From positions 3,038,001 to 3,102,000 of the forward strand of contig BSYQ01000011.1 in NCBI GenBank assembly GCA_030272585.1: a stretch of 64,000 nt of DNA. The letters are read 5' to 3'. This stretch comes from Bryopsis sp. KO-2023. Taxonomy: Eukaryota; Chlorophyta; Ulvophyceae; Bryopsidales; Bryopsidaceae. Below the pieces are notes generated by a model. It was not told the origin of the DNA. It searched no databases and was given only the letters and a program-made list of their open reading frames with translations. The translations under genes and the position numbers were made by a program. This document shows positions 29,495 through 41,426 of this stretch, piece after piece. Numbering within the stretch: position 1 is the stretch's first letter; each line of letters starts with the position of its first letter.

Positions 29495-32400
29495 CTATTT
29501 CCCACTCTTTTTCATCCTTCCATCTGGGATGTTGAACAAAACCATGGGCACCCCCGACTTGACGTAAGGCTTGTCCACTATGTAATAACCCTTCCTCTCC
29601 AGCTGGATGATTTCCCCCTTGTTGAGAACTCGCATGTTTGGGTCCCCCACAGCCGCCTTCTCCATCCAAGTGTTGGGGTTTACAAAGGATTCAAAATCAT
29701 CGTCCTCTTCCAGTTTCTTTTTAGTGATCAGGTGGTCGAAATCCACCAGGGAAAGGGGCAGCAATTCGTCCAGTTGAGCCAGCCATGTCAGCTTCCATTT
29801 GGTTTTCTTGAAATCCCCTGCCAGGTTGAGTTTCGCCGAGATGGATGTGACCGTTCCAAACTCGTCTTTTTGGATTTCCTGTCGAATGAATATCGGGGGA
29901 GAAAAAAAAGAAACTCATATAACAGTATTATCAACAAGTAACAAAAACCCCAGGGATGAGTGACCAACAAGCAATCTGGAAATTCACCTGGATAATGCAA
30001 TTTCCCCAATCCATCAAGGTGACTTCCTCCAAAGGCTGGATAACTTGTGCGTCTGCCTGGTCCATCCAAATCTGAGAACTCCTGGTGAGTGCCTTTTTTC
30101 CAGCCGGGGGGTGCTTCTTGTGTCTCAATATAGTGACCACTTCAGCCTCTTTCGGTCCGTCAATCAAAGTCACGGGGACTTTGCCGATTTTATCCACAGC
30201 TGTGTGTCTCGCACACACAGGGTCGATCACCCTCTTGTTGATCGTCCAAATCTTTTCCCATGTCTGAAAGCAAAATCAAACCAAGAGATTTCTTAACCCC
30301 TCCCTTGCGAAACAGTTCCTAATAATGACAATAATTCTGCTCATAGCTTTTTAGATAACGCCCAGCATTACCCCCCCACCACACACACACCTCCACCCCG
30401 CCAAATATGACCAGCGAAAAAAAACAACGATTACATATTGTATAAATTTCCACCGGGAAATCTTTTCGTTGAATTTCTGAGTGATATCCTTTCACACCAT
30501 TCCATGAGAAAAAGCGATGCTCAGCAATATCAGCCCCGAAAAAGAACTTTTCCACATCAACAACATGTTGAAAAATTGCTTTTTTGTTTTCAAAGTGCCC
30601 TTTTTGTTTATAATAAAAACTGTGGCGACTACCTGAAGAGTGATATTCTTGGAAGCCCCTTGCATAAGGATGAATTCTTTAAGAGCAGTTAGGGTCATTC
30701 CTCTTCTCAGCATTCCCTGAACGGTTGGAAATCTCGGATCATCCCAGCCACTCACTCGCTCAGTCTCCACAAACCATTTCAATTTTCGTTTCGACAGGAC
30801 GGTGTTCACGAAATTTAATCTGAAGCAAAACCCCAACAGGATAAAATTTTCAGCTCAGTTCTAGTAATAATTTTAATCTTATCGGATATATATATATTTT
30901 TATTTCCAGTCGGTGGCCCCAAATTTCTGCCAAAAAAAAACTGGAGACCTTTTTTTTTTTTTTAATTCGATTCACAAATCAAAACACAGTATCACTTAAA
31001 AATCAAACGAAAGCGAACATTTGTGGATTTATATTTTTGTAATGACTCAGATTAAACTAAATTAAAATCTTTTTTTTTTTTTTTTTTCGGGAAATCTCAT
31101 GGGTAGTCGTTTGTAAGCAAATATTCACATTCCCTCAGCACCTGGAGTATTCCCAAACATCAACATTCGGCATCCCAGGTTTGAGTTTCTGCATTACGGA
31201 TAAAACCCATTGGAACTGAGCCTCTCTATCCTTGTATTCACTGGTTCTCAACGCATGAGTCACCCCCTCGATCGAATCCACGTATGGACAAGCACAATCG
31301 TATGTAGGATACACCTTCCGAATCCACATATGGCAATTTCAGCCTCGATAGTTTTTTCTTCCATTAAAAAAAACGAACAGGCGCCCAGCAATGATGCATC
31401 AAAGCTTCTACCAATCACTGGTGAGCGGCACTGGGGGTTTTCGGCTTTTAAAAATAATGGTTGACTTGAAAAAACTACCAATAAAAATAAAAAAATAAAA
31501 AAATCTGGTGCTTTCGGATGAGAAAGGGAAAACCAAAACCAACTGATGCTGCTTACGATTGATTTTGAAATGTATTTGGACTTTCTGTGATCAATGTTCG
31601 TTTGTTTTTTCGAGGCTTACTTTGTGAGTGTTTCCTGTTCGCCAGTGATGCTCCAAATTGCACCTGTATGCAACAGGATCTCGAAGGGCTTTGTTTGGAG
31701 CCTTACAATAACAAAAATAATAAAAAAAATCATTATTAAAATTTGACAAAACGAATTCAGGGGATGCATGTGGGCACAGATAACCACGCCGACTCTCTGT
31801 TCTTTACTTACTGCTAACATTCAATGACAAGGGAATTTTTTTTCTGGCCAAACAACAAAATATTTTTGCTATCAGATATTAACAAAAAAATCCCCCCTAA
31901 AAAAAAAAAAATGAAAAAAAGAAATGAAAAAACTAGTGAAAAAAAAATCTACGAATCAAATTCACAACCGGTTCACCAGTTGGGGACTTCTGACTTTGCT
32001 GTTAAATAAATGGAACTTTCACGGACTTTATTCACCTGCATATCGATCTTGAACCTCATGCAATTTTTTAGACCGATTTCCGAGGCCTGTTGCATTTCTT
32101 TCCAAATTTGCAAATTCTCTTCGACACCTCGGTTTCGACACTTTGATTCGATGCCCTCCATTCTTTCCTGCGAATCCATCACCAAATTTTTTGCATAATA
32201 TTTTTCAAAAAACAAGAAAAATGAGTCGGGCAGTGAACTATTTCCGGACGCCATTCTAAGACTTGCTTATCTTCTGAACTGAAAGATAAAAAAGTTATTC
32301 ATTAAAAAAAAATATAGATTATATGTAGCGTGCATGCTTCTCAACATTGCTTTTTATGTATTGGGGGAACCATCCACTGATCATAGCCCGTCTTGGAAAT

Positions 32401-34716
32401 CACCACGCATCAATTTCAGAATCACAGAATTCTCAAACTCAAGGAAACACTTCAACACTTACTTTCATTCCTTTTCAAGCAATCCCCTTTTTCTTTTTTT
32501 TTTTTTTAATTTTTTTTGGGGGGGAATATAATACTGTTCCTTCTGTACTCACATTTCGCATGACATCCACTGGTGTATCGTCAGCATATATTTTTCCATC
32601 TTTGATCAACAGGACCGCCATTTCCTGCAAATCCTTGAAGTAATCCGACGTGTAGGTTAGACGGTCATATCTGGAGACACCACCAGGAAAAAAAAGTGAA
32701 AAAAAAAAAATCCGAAAATTTGCGCCGCCAAGTGTGTCCCAGCAATAAAACGAATTTTTGACTATGGTCGGGCCAACAACAAGAATGGCTTTCAGGCATT
32801 GAAAGTTGATGTGAATTGAAAGGGAAGGAGAAATAAAAACTAAGAAAAAAAAAGGAAAAAAGGGGGGGGGGAGGGAGAAAAACCAAAAAACTCACTTCAA
32901 TCCCAAGTCGTCAATATCTTTCAAGATATTATCGACGTATTCATCCTTCTCTTTGGACGGGTTGGTATCGTCAAAGCGAACAATCAATTGGCCCTTGTAG
33001 GTCTCGGCAATGTATTGATTGAGAAGGGCGGCTTTCGCATGTCCGATGTGCAAATAGCCGGAGGGCTCCGGAGGAAACCTCGTAACCACTTTCCCAATCA
33101 CAGCATTTGGCAAGTCAATGTTGAAAGACCCCGTTTCTGTTGTGTTTTGTTGCCACACAGTAAGAATTTCAGTCATGCTTTTTTCTATAGTGTTCTTTGG
33201 ATGGACAAAGAAAAAAGGAATTTGGAAGCGCAAAGGCCCAGGGATTGAGTGATATTTCCGGTTTAATTTCAAGTATAAACAGGAAATTAACAAGAAATTG
33301 AAGTACATATGTGTAATCGAGTAACAGGGCTTGCGCATATCAATCATTTGCACAGTAAACGGGCTACATGGAGCTTTCAGCCTTGTTGTCGACATATTTG
33401 GGAAAAAAAAAATAAAGGATAAAACATAATTACTATAGAAATAATAATAATATGAAAAAAAACTTTGAAATTAAAAGCACTGTTCTTTTTTTTCAAAAGG
33501 CAAAGGAAATGCTGACCTCCTTTGTTGGTAGATTGGCCCTCTGCTTTTCCCCCCGGTGCGGTGGATTCGTTGCCTTTCTTTTTCATGTACGTTTCCTCGA
33601 CCGCTTTCATTGCAGGCATCGCCGAAATGAAATCAAACCATCTGCTCAGATGTGGATATTTGCTGCTCCCTCTCAGTTTCGTCCATTGTGCAGCGCCTGT
33701 AGAATTTCAAAAAAAAAATAAAAAAATTGCACCAACGAATTAGCAAGGGGCCCCATCACATTGGATTGCAGATCATCCCCCCCCCCCCCCCCTTTTCTTC
33801 CATAGTCAACGATTGCATAACGTATCAAAGTTGCACTAGATCATTATTATGCATTACAGAGTCTCGTCTTGGGGAAGCATCCACCACAGAAAAATCGAGG
33901 CTCCACAGCAGCTGAACGCTGAACTCACCTTTCAGTTGCCCCCAAATGCTGATGTCCGCTACAGACAGTCCGTAACCAACTAAAAATGTTCTCAGAGAGA
34001 GGTAGGCATCAATTCTTTGGAGGATTTCTGCAAGCCCAGCTCCGTTGACCACGTATTTTGAATATTCCAGCCACTGATCCACCTGTCGTCGAAACTCCAA
34101 TCTTTATTTCACAAATTCCCTTTGAAAAAAACAGGGACTGACATGCATGCACTCTTTTTTGAAAGATGCACAAAAACAACGCATCATGGTTTGCATCGAT
34201 CTATCAATTCGACGAGAAAAAAAAGACCATCAGGGCCATTAAACAGTCGACAGCCAGCATCAGCCAGGGTCAGGCGATCAAATGAACAGAAATGCTGGAG
34301 GAATGAAACAATCGAAAACAGAATTTCACAAAATACCTGACACAGAGATAGGGCATTATTCTCCGCAAGCAAAGACCTTGCAGAACCTGAGGCCACCAAA
34401 TACTTCAACTGCACTGCTCCTGTGAAAACTTCCCTGACAAAAAAACAACAACAGCACTTGCAGTATTCAAAATTCCACGATGAACGCTACAGATCAGCTG
34501 CATCTCTACTGGTATGGAGGTCCAAGGTTGGTGGGTGGGTCTTGGCGCCAAGCATACTCACCCGCCAGGGATAGTCAAAACAGCCGACGCATCTTTCGAC
34601 CCCTTCTGCTCGACCTTTACGTCAATATCCACCCCACCCAAATTAGCGACGGCGAGAGCAGCCACTGGAGGGGTGCGATCCCAAAAGGCAAGGACTGGCT
34701 TGGTGAGCTTCGACAT
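29495..34716 (-). CDS. Glutamyl-tRNA synthetase, cytosolic eukaryotic type, 12 exons
   Basis: Charges tRNA-Glu with glutamate using ATP. Exons on the minus strand: 34716-34562, about 34419-34337, 34082-33929, 33696-33517, 33184-32896, 32670-32553, 32167-32036, 31701-31621, 31314-31142, 30819-30633, 30263-29988 and 29878-29495; about 736 residues. Every junction from exon 2 onward closes in phase with GT-AG sites. Residues about 1-190 form a GST-like domain, as in eukaryotic GluRS, where it docks to partner proteins. The class I signature HIGH is in [13 protein letters not shown] near residue 238, RMEGIES follows in exon 7, and the KMSKS variant VLSKRK lies in exon 10. The C-terminal exons are the beta-barrel anticodon-binding part. 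The exon 1/2 junction is one base out with the obvious sites. A glutaminyl enzyme is less likely given the exon 7-9 motifs. Confidence 0.9.
33337..33396. repeat. Intronic repeat copy 1
   Basis: ATATCAATCATTTGCA, then GGCTACATGGAGCTTTCAG and CCTTGTTGTC, in the intron between GluRS exons 4 and 5. Matches copies at 41589 and 43304. Confidence 0.65.
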
Positions 34717-35434
34717 TGTTGCGCAAGACTGCGAATCCTGCAGAGGACGATTGCTTAACTAGTGATCCCCATGTCGGCCGATCCCCATGTCATACTGGAT
34801 TTGACGCCACCTCGCAGTCGGAAATTTAGGCGTTTTTGAACACCCTGCCCCACCTGCTTGCGGCGTGGGCGTTGGGATACAAGACGTCATTCTGGAGGGT
34901 GTAGAACAAAGGTCTGCGAACGCGACTTGAACCCCGAGTCGCGTTTTTCTCGTTCGAAGGGAGGGGGAGATTAAGCGTCCAGTGTGGAGGGTGTCGCACT
35001 GGGAAATACGCGCGCCGCAGCGGGCTGTCGAAGAATAGCGGCTCAGGAGTCTTGCTGAGTCGTGCTAGCCATGCCTGGGAATGGATATTGCTGCGGAAAA
35101 AGGAGAAGTGTCCGTAGCTTTAACATAGACCAACGCGAGGATCGCTCCGACTGCTTGGAACGTCCGCAGATATCAGTTCTAGTTACTTACGACAATGGGC
35201 CACATGCTGTGGCCCACAGCACAGTTTCTGTGGGCAATTTTGTTGAGTGGAGTTGCTTTTTGCTGCCCAGTTTTTCAACAGAGACTTGTCTGTTCTTAGC
35301 CTCTGTGTCGTAACTCTGACGCTTTCGGACTGTTGGGCGCCGCACTTTTTACCTGTCTCGGAGATAGCCGTGGTTGGTGGAACATATTGTGAGAAAAGTA
35401 AATATGATATATACGAAAAGAAAAACTTTTTATC
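34717..35434. other. Upstream region of GluRS and tRNA-Leu
   Basis: Spacer with higher G+C near the GluRS start. It contains a short tandem GATCCCCATGTC duplication at about 34763-34792. A frame at 35062-35313 has no recognisable features. It probably holds the GluRS promoter. Confidence 0.5.
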
Positions 35435-35515
35435 GTGGCGATGGCCGAGTTGGTCTAAGGCGCTGGAGTAAGGTTCCAGTCCGAAAGGGCGTGGGTTCAA
35501 ATCCCACTCGCCACA
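35435..35515 (+). tRNA. tRNA-Leu (anticodon AAG)
   Basis: The acceptor stem GTGGCGA pairs perfectly with TCGCCAC, followed by discriminator A. The D arm starts TGGCCGAGTTGG, a good A box. The anticodon arm is CTGGA-GTAAGGT-TCCAG, giving anticodon AAG (reads CUU). A long variable arm (TCCGAAAGGGC) follows, as in Leu and Ser tRNAs, then a perfect T arm GTGGG-TTCAAAT-CCCAC with a B box. There is no intron and no encoded CCA. A run of seven T near 35575 may end transcription. The acceptor end does not match the retrotransposon primer-binding site. Confidence 0.95.
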
Positions 35516-36063
35516 CTATTCCTATTGCTGTGTCTTCCTGTTTGTTTGCTTCTCGACCCAAAGAGTCTTGAGGTCTTTTTTTGCTGTTTCGTACCAGCAA
35601 ACACGGAGGAATAACGTTATTTCCATTTAACACCCAAAGCATGTAGGTAGTCGGTGTGGAGTGAATGCACCAGGGATTTTTGTCCCACCTTGCCCATTGC
35701 AAATTGAGCAATCGCATCGATTCTCAATCACCTGTCAGAGCTGCCTAGGGACAAGGAAGTGGTCACCTCAGTTGTGTTTGTATGATTACACCAGTCTGTA
35801 TCTTTCTTTTATAGGTCTCCAGCCCATTGCTCTCCCACTGGCATTTTTTACCAAAGGAGAAGTTGGGATCTGCCCTGTGAAGATGGGGCAAATGTTCTTG
35901 GTGATTCTACAGTTTCATAGAATTTCGTTGGTATTATAATGCGGCAGACATGCACCGAAAAACGTATTCCGGAACAAGACTGTCGAGGCAGTGCCAAGCG
36001 GAAAAACGAAAGAAACAAAAAGAAATCCTTCTCCTTCCTTCAGAACGGCCAACGACCAAGAAG
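35516..36063. other. Spacer and promoter region of the PAN-like gene
   Basis: No gene is evident. The ATG at 35950 is in frame with the PAN-like gene, but the ATG at 36064 starts a clean signal peptide, so 35950-36063 is probably 5' untranslated. A TATA-like TATTATAATG lies at about 35932-35941. Confidence 0.5.
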
Positions 36064-36588
36064 ATGGCGAGAGGTCTCCTCGTGATAGTGTTGGTGGCTG
36101 CCTGTGGCGTTACTTTGGCCTGGGGTCAATGCGAAATAGAAAAAGGTCGCCGGAGACAAGGTGGATCATTCAACGACTTCAGCTCTTTCACGACGGAAAC
36201 CCCAGAGGAGTGCTGCAAAGCCTGCCAGGAAAACGAAAGATGCATGTCATGGACTCGCGACCGTAGAACAAAAGCTTGCGCGTTTAAAGATTCTGTGCCT
36301 GGGCTCACCAGGGACTCCGACTTCGACAGCGGCGTAGTCGGAGGTTCCCCAGCACCGCGATTGATACCCGCTGCGAAATGTCTCATTGAAGCGGCTGCGA
36401 AATACGGTGGAGGCGACGTTCTGAAAGCGTCTCGAGCGTCCAGCGCGAGAAAGTGCTGTCGACGTTGCGAAAATAACCTGGAATGCTTTTCCTGGTACTA
36501 TAACAGGAAGTCTTCCAGGTGCGTGTTGAACAGGGACGTACCGAAAGTTTCTTCCAGGAAAAAAGTGGCCGGTGGAACGGTGGTGTGA
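36064..36588 (+). CDS. Secreted protein with two PAN/Apple-like domains, single exon
   Basis: 174 residues. A signal peptide (MARGLLVIVLVAACGVTLAWG) is followed by two similar cysteine-rich units. Unit 1 runs from CEIEKG through CCKACQENERCMSW to CAFK; unit 2 runs from CLIEAA through CCRRCENNLECFSWYY to CVL. Each has the pattern Cys ... Cys-Cys-X2-Cys-X5-Cys-X-Ser/Met-Trp ... Cys, which resembles PAN/Apple domains, modules that bind proteins or carbohydrates outside the cell. There is no membrane anchor, so it is probably released or held in the wall or matrix. I chose the ATG at 36064 because it gives a standard signal peptide; the upstream in-frame ATG at 35950 would bury it. Confidence 0.8.
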   Translation: MARGLLVIVLVAACGVTLAWGQCEIEKGRRRQGGSFNDFSSFTTETPEECCKACQENERCMSWTRDRRTKACAFKDSVPGLTRDSDFDSGVVGGSPAPRLIPAAKCLIEAAAKYGGGDVLKASRASSARKCCRRCENNLECFSWYYNRKSSRCVLNRDVPKVSSRKKVAGGTVV

Positions 36589-37682
36589 AGGGAGAGTACC
36601 TTTGTTAACGTTAGGTCGCACTGTGTTTTGTCTGTTGGGGGGAAAGAATAGTCGGCAGTTGCAAAATCTCGTGAAAATGGGCTGCGGGAGGGGAAATGGG
36701 ATAGGGTGTGGGAAAAACGAGTCTCAGGATTCCGGGTGGTGACGTTTTGTCTTGAACACTGGCATGGGCAAGTAAAAGTCAGCTAGGGTATTGTAAACTA
36801 TTCCTGGAAATGCACTTCCATTTTGACTTGGAGTTTTACGCGGGTACTTGTCACAATTGTGCCCTGGCTCAACGCGGATTACAATCTGAATGACTGTAGG
36901 ATTGAATGGATGAGGTTGTGTTCATAAATACAGCCCAGGCTAACCACCCTGGACTGCTTCCCAACTGTAGTCTGCCATGCGCCCATTCTACCTAACCAGC
37001 AACCCACATTCAACTAACCGCATCTACACAATCAATGGAATATGGAGAGTGGGTGTTCCAGCTGCGTTAAAAAGTCCCGCTCTTATTCAGCGAAGAAAAC
37101 ACAGGTCTGGCAGGCTTCCCTCACCCAACACTTCTAGTGGTCGCACGCGGGGGGAATCGCAAATGGTTTTCCCACTGATTTTCCAAACCCAGATTTTCCC
37201 ACTGTTTACACCCCATCACATCGCTACTGTAGCTCAGAGTCCAGCCTACCCTTTTCATAAAATTAATCACCATATTACAATCAAGCGTCAAACTTTGATA
37301 GAACTCGCAAAAGATTTATCCCAATGAAGTTCTTGCTACTACAGCAGAAATTCAATCATAGCCAAGCAATCATCGGCCCCCTAAAATATATATATATATA
37401 TTTCTTTTCCCCTTTTTTCTTTCTTTTTTCAAACCCTTTGTGCAGGGGAGACTCTTCTCTCTTTCAATGACATGATCAATAAAATAATAGTAGAATAAAA
37501 AGGCCAAAAAAAAACACCATGGAAAAAAAAGCATAGAAAAACTGAACCACTCGATTAACAGCAATTCATAGTATGAATAACAAGGACATGATGGAAAGTG
37601 AATCACCTCAATATGAGGTCTAACCCCCCCCCCTCCCCCGTCTCGTTGGCGAAACTGGATGCAGAATGAAAACTACATGCAA
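36589..37682. other. Spacer between convergent PAN-like and GALE genes
   Basis: Holds both 3' untranslated regions, an AT microsatellite near 37387-37401 and a C run near 37626. A frame at 36977-37327 looks accidental. No gene seen. Confidence 0.5.
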
Positions 37683-40223
37683 CTAAGAATCATAGCCTTG
37701 GGGGTTGTTCTTGGCCCAATTCCATTGATCTCGACACATCTCTTCCAAACTGTACTTCGCTTTCCATCCGAAATCCTTTTCAGCGAGTTCGGTCGCAGCC
37801 CAAACAGCAACCACGTCTCCAGGCCTTCGACCTGAGTGAACCCCGTGTCAGACATGAATCTCCATGAGCAAGAATATTAATCACAAAAACTAAAATAAAG
37901 CTAAAATTTTGATGAAGAAAAATCCTTGGTGCAAAAAACCTGGATCGGTTACCTTTGGCGGAACTTTTGTAAGAACTGATTTCATTCTCCAATCTCTAGT
38001 CGTCGCACAAACAACACAGGTTGAAAAGGAAACCGGTGCTCTCACCTGCAATCGAGTACGGGATCTTGACCTTACTCGCATCCTCGAAAGCTTTGATCAT
38101 TTCAAAGACGGTGGTTCCTTTCCCTGTGCCGATGTTCACCGCTTGGCAACCATAATCCGGTGTGGAACGAACCTTTGCCAAAGCTGAGACGTGGGCATTC
38201 GCGAGGTCCATTACATGAATGTAGTCACGTATGCAAGTTCCATCCCTCGTATCGTAGTCATCTCCGAACACCTTCAATTCAGAGCGAACCCCCAGCGCCA
38301 CCTAGCCTCGCACACCGACTCCTGTTAGCTGCCATATTTGAGAAATATAGCGTCGATATGCTGTGTCGATTTTGTCCCCCTCTCCATCCAAAACAAGCAA
38401 TCGAAAGAAGAAAAAGGCACCAACACACGATGCGTGATTTGTCGATAAATTTAGATTTTTTTTTCACCTGGTTAAAGAAATCTTATACCTGTTGAACGAA
38501 GGGCATCAGGTTCAATGGCACTCCATTTGGGTGTTCCCCCAGTCGACCGGAAGGATGTGCGCCGACTGGGTTGAAGTATCTCAGGAGAACAATCCTCCAC
38601 TCTTTGTCTGACTTGGCCACATCGCCCAAGACATCTTCAATGATGAGCTTGGTGCGCCCATAGCAGCTGATTGCCGATCGAGGATGGTCCTCCGTCAACG
38701 GTGTGGCCTTTGGAATTCCATACACTGTGCAAGAGCTTGAAAACACCATCTGCCAGGTAAGACAAGTGCACCCACCCAATTACTACTTTCCAATCAAGGC
38801 CAGGATGTTGCAGGGGGAAGGTGGGCTGCAGTCAAGACGGCATTTAATTCCTATTGAGCAAGGGGTTTCGTATTTAAAACAAATAGCGATCAGGGAGCCC
38901 AGTGGAAGCGGATTTGATGCCCTAGTAATCTGATCACGATAAACTGGGAAATCAATGCTGCGGCTGAGAAATTCTGGATCGAATGAACGCATCGGATGGG
39001 ACCTTGCTGACTCAGGTCCAAATTCTAGTGACCACAAATGCTAGGGGGAACTGTGGCGGGTCAAATTGCCTCTGGCCCCAGGAAGGGAGAGCGTGAAAAT
39101 CGATTTTGAGGAGGTGGAGAACTCTACCGTCTTGCATCCATGCTTGGCCATCGCTTTCACTAAATATGTAGTTCCGGCGACGTTGTTTTCATAGTATTCC
39201 AGGGGGTAGTCCATGCTTTCGCCCACCGCCTTCAGACCGGCGAAATGGATCACAGCATCAAACCTGTTCCCCGGAAAAGAAACTACAACACTCTCAGCCA
39301 GCCACGTTGATAAGAAACTACCACACATAAGAAATCCAGCAATGCTGGTGAATGCAAGCATCCTGTTCATCAATTTGTTTCCTTGGGCACAGGATTTATT
39401 GAAATCACTGGTATGGAGGAGATTCTTCGATTTCGCAATGAGGATGGTGAGCTTGAATTGTGAACCAGGGATGGCCTTGGTTGATATCTTATCTAGAATG
39501 GAGTGTTCTAGGATCCATGTGACTCACTTCTCCGCCCCGAACAATTTGTCCACTCCTGCCTGGTCGCGCAGGTCCACCTGAGCGTTGCATGCAACGATTC
39601 GATTCAATTGTGACACCCCAAAAAGGAATGCATTCAAAACAAAAAGAACCCCCTTTGCCGTCGACACGATCGACTTTGCATATCTATCGGGCGTGTTTGA
39701 CTGCTGTTGTATTGTGGAGGACCCAGGAAAGCGAGCGCTCTCTGCGTCGTGCGTTAGCTCCAGTCACAATGGCATTAAAGGCGGACTTCAGTTGGGCAAG
39801 TAAAGTTGCTTTTCGCGTCGTTCGCCGTCACCTTTTCGAACCGCATCCACGACGCCTTGCTTCCGGCGAGCTCCTTCATTCTGTCGAAAGCTTTCGGTGA
39901 GGAGTTGTGCAAGTTGTCCACAATGGTGACCTTGCAACCAGCGTTCAACAAGGCCAAGACCGTATGGCTGCCTGAGTAAGGAGCGTTTCAGCAGCTTACC
40001 AACACTTATATATTCATGCTTGCGGGCGTTAAGCGTGGTTTTACAAGCAAACAAAAAACGTGCACAGAAAAAAACGTCGGCATCAGCAGTGGATAGGTCT
40101 CCTCGCACCGATATAGCCAAGGCCCCCAGTCACGAGGACGTTCTTGGTGGGAGTTTCGTTCTGCAGCATTTGCTTTCGGGACCACAGGCGCGCTCCAGCG
40201 AGTCTGAACATCCGAAACACCAT
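37683..40223 (-). CDS. UDP-glucose 4-epimerase, 7 exons
   Basis: Interconverts UDP-glucose and UDP-galactose with bound NAD, in the Leloir pathway and for galactose-containing glycans. Exons on the minus strand: from the start to 40109, 39971-39832, 39577-39528, 39263-39128, 38749-38489, 38301-38046 and 37831-37683; all junction phases close. From the ATG at 40169 the protein is 350 residues, the normal family length. In-frame ATGs at 40211 and 40223 would add 14 or 18 residues that are basic and could be a targeting sequence. The Rossmann motif is GGLGYIGS (residues 15-22), split by intron 1. The catalytic Ser is within FSSSCTVYG (about 133-140), and YGRTK gives Tyr159 and Lys163 of YxxxK. 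RRPGD near the C-terminus is typical. Confidence 0.95.
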
Positions 40224-41426
40224 ACCCTCGACGCTGTCTATTTCGAAAGAACAAACAATAACACTCGTCTGCGGCCTGAAATATGAGACGCGTGACACGA
40301 TCTGAGGAGGATCCAGGTGTAACTCGATATGACTCCTTTTTTTTCCGCTCACACACGGAAAACACAAAAGGTCCTCCACGGGTGCTTTTCGAACAAGAGG
40401 GGCCAATGCGCGCTTTCGCTCCCAGAAGTCGACCTGAGATTGTGCTTGAAGCCTTTTCAACACTTTTGTTTTGCGCTACGAATCGTGTTTGTCACTTGAG
40501 TCTGGTGTGAACTTTTTGTTCATTGGATTCAGACCGGCGAAACGCATGCGAACTCATCGACAGTGTGGCACGAAATGGTCCTGGCACAGAGTGAAAGACG
40601 ATGCGATCTTTCCGCGCTGTCGGTGGGGTGGTGCCTCTTCCCCAGGTGATAGTGCGATTTTTTCACTCTGGTTTGCACCATTCCAACAAATCCACAAACG
40701 AGGGAGCGGAAAGAGCACATGAAACTCAGAAAACAGTGTGCAACTAGTACTGGAACTGTTCGGTGCAACCTGGGAGCGACCTCCCTAAAAAACAATGAAA
40801 TTTTGAGGCGCACACCCACCCCCACCCCCACCCCACCCCTCGTGTTTTTCTACCTGCAAGGAACGCTACTATTACGTGTGAGACTACAAGGAAACAAACA
40901 CTTGTTGTTTCTTTAAAACTCTTAAAACAGTGACCTTAAAAAGGCGAATAACAAACAATGTGTCTAGTTTTATCCTTGCCCCGGTCGTACAATCACCACA
41001 CCAACTTTGTGGGTACAACACACTCACACACTTAATCCATCACTTGTTGCTTTACATCAATTCTCATTAAAGAAAAATTTCTCGGCTCAAAGAAAACGAG
41101 AAAAGATTATCAAACTTTTGGCCATCATTTTAAACCCACCTCTTCTGGTTTTATTTATTTCTTTATTTTCCCCAGCTCTCCATCACTAAAACAAAAAAAA
41201 GTGCTGAAACCAACAGCTACTCTCTTGAAATCGTCCTTACCCATGGCTTGTACAAAACCTAACATGACAATGTGTATAATATTTTTTTCATAGATCGCTA
41301 AGGTGCCGAAACAAAACATAACACACCAAAAACGTGTAATCCTTTTCGACCCTGAGCCTACAGTCCTTCATAATAACATGATTAACAAAAGATTAGTTAT
41401 AGTACTTAAAATACATTTCCCATGTT
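40224..41426. other. Spacer between GALE and the ankyrin gene
   Basis: Contains the GALE upstream region and the 3' untranslated region of the next gene. A CCCCACCC repeat lies near 40815-40838. No gene seen. Confidence 0.5.

Noticed and set aside
30319..30555. Extra GluRS exon
   Set aside because: Exons on either side join in phase without it and it matches no part of the family.
35950..36063. Upstream start of the PAN-like protein
   Set aside because: It would place 38 basic residues before a clean signal peptide.
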